Part shown: in pieces, positions 60,560 to 64,000 of the stretch | Layout of the letters: each line of letters starts with the position of its first letter | How positions within the stretch are numbered: position 1 is the stretch's first letter | Assembly: GCF_000263855.1 (NCBI RefSeq) | Contig: NZ_AJWX01000020.1 | Coordinates: 1-64,000 of the forward strand | Source: Pseudomonas sp. M47T1 | GTDB taxonomy: Bacteria; Pseudomonadota; Gammaproteobacteria; Pseudomonadales; Pseudomonadaceae | Direction: 5' to 3' | Length of the DNA stretch: 64,000 nucleotides | Notes under the pieces: generated by a model | Told to the model about the DNA's origin: nothing | The model's database searches: none | The model's input: the letters and a program-made list of their open reading frames with translations, nothing else | Program-made: the position numbers and the translations under genes

Positions 60560-61939
60560 TTATTTGGCGTGCAATGCCTCTGCCGTAACGGCCGGGACAA
60601 TCTCCACCCGCTCAAAGCGCCCGGCCAACACCACGTAGGCGAAGATGCCCAATACCCCGTGCGCGGCAACGAACCACAAAGCCATGTCGAAGGAGCCCGT
60701 GGACGCCACAAAGAAACCGATGACCACCGGGGTGACGATGCCGGCGATATTGCCGATGCCGTTGAACACTCCGCCACTCAAGCCCACCATGCCCTTGGGG
60801 GCGGTATCCGACAGCACCGCCCAGCCCACTGCGGCCAGGCCCTTGCCGAAGAAGGCCAGGGCCATCAGTGCAATCACCATCCCGTTGGCATCCACGTAAT
60901 TGGCCGACACCAGGCTCGCTGCCAGGAGCATGCCGATCACAAACGGCGTCTTGCGCGCCCGGGACGGGTGCATGCCCTTGCGAATCAGGTAATCGGACAC
61001 CACCCCACCCAATACCCCGCCCGAGAAGCCGCAGATCGCAGGCAACGCGGCCACCCAACCGGCCTCCATGATGGTCAGGCCACGCCCCTTGATCAGGTAG
61101 ATCGGGAACCAAGTGATGAAGAAGTACGTCAACGCGGTGATGCAGTACTGGCCCAAGTAGATCGCCCACAAGGTGCGGTTGGTGAACAACTGTGACACCT
61201 CGGCGAACGTGAGTGTGGGCTTGGTCTTTTTGCGCGTCGCCTCCAGGTCAACCAACGCACCGCCTTCGCGCATGTACGCCAACTCGTCCTCGCGCAGCCG
61301 CGGGTCGCTGAGCGGCTCGCGGTACAACAGGAACCAGAACACCGTGGCCACCAGCCCCAGGGCGCCCATCCACAGGAACACATGTGCCCAGCCCAAGGCA
61401 TGGGTCAACCAGGCCATCAGCGGCGCGAACACCACCACCGCCATGTATTGCGCCGAATTGAACAACGCCGACGCCGTGCCCCGCTCGCTGGTGGGGAACC
61501 AGCAAGAGACGATGCGATTATTGGCGGGGAACGCCGGCGATTCCACCAGCCCCAGCATGAAACGCATGCCAAACAGCGTGATCGCCGCGCTGGAGCCCAC
61601 CAGGCCGAACCAGCCCACCGTGCCTTGCATCATGGTGAATAGCGACCACAGCAGCAGGCTGCAACCGTACACCCGACGGGCACCGAACTTGTCCAGCAGC
61701 CACCCGCCGGGGATCTGCCCCAATGCATAGGCCCAGGCAAAGGCTGAGAAAATCATGCCCAGCATGATCGGGTCGAGCCCCAGGTCCTTGACCACGCCGG
61801 TACCGGCGATCGACATGGTGGCCCGATCGGCATAGTTGAGCACGGTGACGGTGAATATAAGCATGAGAATGACGAAGCGGCGACGGCCCACCCTAGCCTC
61901 GGCAATCGGCGTTGCCAGCGAAGCGATCTTTGCGTTCAT
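60560..61939 (-). CDS. gudP: GudP-like D-glucarate/galactarate transporter
   Basis: This 459-residue MFS protein follows E. coli GudP closely (NYADRATMSIAG, AYALGQIPGGWLLDKFGARR, NSAQYMAVVVFAPLMAWLTH, YCITALTYFFITWFPIYL, ALAFFGKGLAAVGWAVLSDT). It should import D-glucarate or galactarate with protons, for the dehydratase encoded 2 kb away. GGAG precedes the ATG. It is divergent from a LysR gene, a likely regulator. Confidence 0.87.
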   Translation of the reverse strand: MNAKIASLATPIAEARVGRRRFVILMLIFTVTVLNYADRATMSIAGTGVVKDLGLDPIMLGMIFSAFAWAYALGQIPGGWLLDKFGARRVYGCSLLLWSLFTMMQGTVGWFGLVGSSAAITLFGMRFMLGLVESPAFPANNRIVSCWFPTSERGTASALFNSAQYMAVVVFAPLMAWLTHALGWAHVFLWMGALGLVATVFWFLLYREPLSDPRLREDELAYMREGGALVDLEATRKKTKPTLTFAEVSQLFTNRTLWAIYLGQYCITALTYFFITWFPIYLIKGRGLTIMEAGWVAALPAICGFSGGVLGGVVSDYLIRKGMHPSRARKTPFVIGMLLAASLVSANYVDANGMVIALMALAFFGKGLAAVGWAVLSDTAPKGMVGLSGGVFNGIGNIAGIVTPVVIGFFVASTGSFDMALWFVAAHGVLGIFAYVVLAGRFERVEIVPAVTAEALHAK

Positions 61940-62164
61940 GGGAGTCTCCGGCCTCCTCCATGGAAGGCTTTATTGTTGGAATAGAGCAAGTAGAACGGGG
62001 CAAACAGCAGGCGACGGCCGCGGGTAGCAGCTGGCCGTCAAAGGTGGGCCTGCACGACTTCGCCCATGGCCTGGGCTTGGCCATGCCCGATGGGTTCAAG
62101 AGTAGGAAATTCAACGATGCAGGTCTAACATAGATACTGAATCGAACCATACAAGAATTGAATC

Positions 62165-63091
62165 ATGGAGCTTTACCAACTGCGCTGTTTCGTCATGGTG
62201 GCCGAGGAACTTCACTTCGGCCGGGCCGCGCAACGCCTGTTCATGACGCAACCGCCACTGAGCCGGCAGATCCAGCTGCTGGAGCGCTCACTGGGCGTGA
62301 CCCTGATCGACCGCGGCAACCGACGGATCAAGCTCACCAGCGCCGGCCAGCACTTTCTTCGCGATGCACGCCACGTGCTGGCCTATACCGAACAAGCCGC
62401 CGACAGTGCCCGTCGCCTTGAGCATGGCGAATTAGGCCAACTGGTACTGGGGTTCACCGCAGTCAGTGGCTACCGGCTGATTCCCGGCTTGCTGGAGCAC
62501 GCCGCGAACAGGCTGCCAAATGTCAGCGTCGATTTGCGGGAAATGGTCTCAGGCGCGCAAATGCAGGCACTGGAAGCCGGCATGATCGACGTCGGCTTTG
62601 TACGCCGAGCCAGCACGCGCCAATACTTTGATTACCAGCTCATCAGCAGGGAGCCCCTGATGGTGGTGATGCCGAACCAGCATGCCCTTGCCACTCACAC
62701 TGAGATCGCGATCACCGATCTAGATCAGCAGCCCTTCGTGATGTACTCGCAAGACGAAGGCGGTTATTTCTATGACTGCATCGCCGGCCTGTTTACCCTG
62801 GCAGGCGTGTGCCCTCACTACCGCTATTTCATGGGCCAGACCCACTCGATTCTTGGCCTGGTGAAAGCCGGGCTCGGCGTGGCCATCGTGCCGGCGGCGG
62901 CCCGCGACCTGTACGTGGGGCAACTGCAGTTCAGGCCCTTGAAGAACGCCGAGGCGCATGCCGAGGTGTACAGGGTGGTAAGGCGCGACAATGACAACCC
63001 CGCTGTCGGCCCGTTCGTGCGGATGGCGCAGGCTTATTTCGAGACGCTGGGCACCGACGTCAGTAAGAAAAATCAGGCGGACTTGGACTGA
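62165..63091 (+). CDS. LysR-family regulator, divergent from gudP
   Basis: This 308-residue LysR protein has a winged helix (YQLRCFVMVAEELHFGRAAQ, TQPPLSRQIQLLERSLG) and an effector domain typical of aromatic- or sugar-acid-type LysR (LGFTAVSGYRLIPGLL, GQTHSILGLVKAGLGVAIVP). The 225-bp gap to gudP (61940-62164) should contain its sites. It probably controls the glucarate transporter. Confidence 0.85.
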   Translation: MELYQLRCFVMVAEELHFGRAAQRLFMTQPPLSRQIQLLERSLGVTLIDRGNRRIKLTSAGQHFLRDARHVLAYTEQAADSARRLEHGELGQLVLGFTAVSGYRLIPGLLEHAANRLPNVSVDLREMVSGAQMQALEAGMIDVGFVRRASTRQYFDYQLISREPLMVVMPNQHALATHTEIAITDLDQQPFVMYSQDEGGYFYDCIAGLFTLAGVCPHYRYFMGQTHSILGLVKAGLGVAIVPAAARDLYVGQLQFRPLKNAEAHAEVYRVVRRDNDNPAVGPFVRMAQAYFETLGTDVSKKNQADLD

Positions 63092-63108
63092 GGTATGGTT
63101 TCAAACCT

Positions 63109-63313
63109 TCATTGCCGCACTGCGATCACCCACTGACGCGCTGGGCCGGCGCCGTACAGAAATGCCTTCGCCCCCAGTACCACAAGGGAGAGCACAGCGA
63201 ATATCAGCCCACACCAGATCGCTCCGGGCAGGTCATAAGCGTCGATAAACACGTCACCGGCCCAGGCGCCGATAGCGATGCCGCCGTTTGCGGCGCAGAC
63301 ATAGAGGCTGGAA
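63109..63313 (-). pseudogene. C-terminal relic of an MFS transporter
   Basis: The minus-strand frame reads SLYVCAANGGIAIGAWAGDV then FIDAYDLPGAIWCGLIFAVL, ending at a TGA (63109-63111). This is the last two helices of an MFS exporter. The rest is missing: upstream, the DNA switches directly to a LysR fragment on the other strand. Confidence 0.6.
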
Positions 63314-63580
63314 AATAAGCCTGCCGCTGGTGAGCGATCCGTTCATTACGGCCTTGGCTGGGTTTCGAAAAGCCTACCCGTTGATCGAACTGGAGCTGAC
63401 GTTCGACGATCGCCGCGTGGATGTCATCGAGCAGGGTTACGACGCCGTGTTGCGCAGTGGGGGGGTTCCGAGCCGGGTACATTCAAGATCATGTGGCCAT
63501 CGGGCAAGCATCCATCGCCGAAGCTGGGAGCATTCATTGACTTCCGCAAAGCCCATCTCTTCTCCCCCCCTTGCCCCGTG
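63307..63580 (+). pseudogene. Effector-domain relic of a LysR regulator
   Basis: The frame reads ISLPLVSDPFITALAGFRKA then DDRRVDVIEQGYDAVLRSG (to about 63465), the middle of a LysR effector domain. From 63491 another frame gives MWPSGKHPSPKLGAFIDFRK then AHLFSP, the usual LysR C-terminus. The DNA-binding domain and an internal part are deleted. Confidence 0.6.
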
Positions 63581-63590
63581 GTTGCTGTGG

Positions 63591-64000
63591 TCAGTCCCAG
63601 GTTGAGTCCTGGAGGTTCCACTTACCGGGGGTTGCCCCGGCGGTGAACCGCAGGCAACCGCCCTCTACGGTCAGCGGCCGACCTGACTCCCGGTCCTTCT
63701 GCCAGATCTCGTAGTAGTTGCCCATGTCGTAGAACGTGACCTTATCCTGCCTGGAGGAAACCGGCGTGACCCACCCGTTGCTGGAGTCGATGTACTTGCC
63801 CTTCTGAGTGCGACAGCTGATCTGGAGGTAGCCGCCCCAATCGCCGTCCTTTGCCCAACCCTCGACGACTTTGACCCACAGGCTCGTCTGCGTGGAGCCG
63901 TCCGCCACGAACTGCCCCTGTTCGCTGTCAAACCGAGTGCCGGCGAGCGCTACGTTGACGCCCAGGTAACCGTCGGACCGGAACCGCACGGTGCTCTCGG
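63591..64000 (-). CDS. Partial unknown protein, cut by window end
   Basis: The last 135 or so residues are present and the frame stays open to the window edge (ESTVRFRSDG), so the start is missing. The sequence is strand-rich with many Trp, Gly and Tyr (LWVKVVEGWAKDGDWGGYLQ, GNYYEIWQKDRESGRPLTVE). It suggests a beta-sandwich or lectin-like fold, but I recognise no family. It ends CLRFTAGATPGKWNLQDSTW D. Confidence 0.6.
   Translation of the reverse strand, partial: ESTVRFRSDGYLGVNVALAGTRFDSEQGQFVADGSTQTSLWVKVVEGWAKDGDWGGYLQISCRTQKGKYIDSSNGWVTPVSSRQDKVTFYDMGNYYEIWQKDRESGRPLTVEGGCLRFTAGATPGKWNLQDSTWD

Overview
The window is high-GC DNA from a fluorescent-type Pseudomonas (P. putida / P. fluorescens lineage). 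The call rests on the layout of the phenylacetate (paa) genes, several families of Pseudomonas-style REP palindromes, PQQ enzymes including a Gcd-type glucose dehydrogenase, and the family mix. It looks chromosomal. I see no rRNA, tRNA, CRISPR array, integrase or intact insertion sequence.

Region 1 (1-23110) is an aromatic catabolism island. A probable front end oxidises 2-phenylethanol to phenylacetate: a FeaR-like AraC activator, a quinohemoprotein alcohol dehydrogenase, a triheme cytochrome c and a phenylacetaldehyde-type dehydrogenase, plus an outer-membrane MetA-like protein. Around it lies a nearly complete paa pathway: paaY-paaX on the minus strand, then paaFGHIJK, paaABCDE and paaZ on the plus strand. 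A GTGATAC-type motif recurs in front of paaY, paaF and paaA and is a good PaaX operator candidate. paaJ carries a one-base deletion that removes two of its three catalytic residues from frame. No phenylacetate permease gene is present.

Region 2 (23111-29188) holds a RES-type toxin-antitoxin unit with a third, apparently frameshifted gene, a beta-propeller protein, and a small dehydrogenase group: a zinc alcohol dehydrogenase, a YghA-like SDR and two small proteins.

Region 3 (29240-40605) is the most distinctive part. It is a 12-gene, tightly overlapping minus-strand operon encoding Alternative Complex III (actABCDEF), a one-helix protein, an SCO copper chaperone and a caa3-type cytochrome c oxidase (coxBACD). 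Together they form a complete quinol-to-oxygen branch without a bc1 complex.

Region 4 (40795-51762) has two unrecognised small proteins, a YdeP-type molybdoenzyme, a frameshifted LysR regulator, a decayed stretch with porin and amidohydrolase fragments, a VanAB-like Rieske oxygenase and reductase with a divergent MarR regulator, a YitT-like membrane protein, and an MFS exporter with a divergent TetR repressor.

Region 5 (51921-64000) is sugar-acid metabolism and cell wall: Gcd glucose dehydrogenase, a GAF protein, an anion symporter with glucarate dehydratase (gudD), an unlinked PBP2, a GudP-like transporter with a divergent LysR, the scar of a deleted MFS/LysR pair, and the end of an unrecognised gene cut by the window edge.

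Two genes (paaJ and the LysR at 44261), and probably a third (23177-23568), each look repaired by adding back a single base. These may be real mutations or consensus errors and should be checked against reads.
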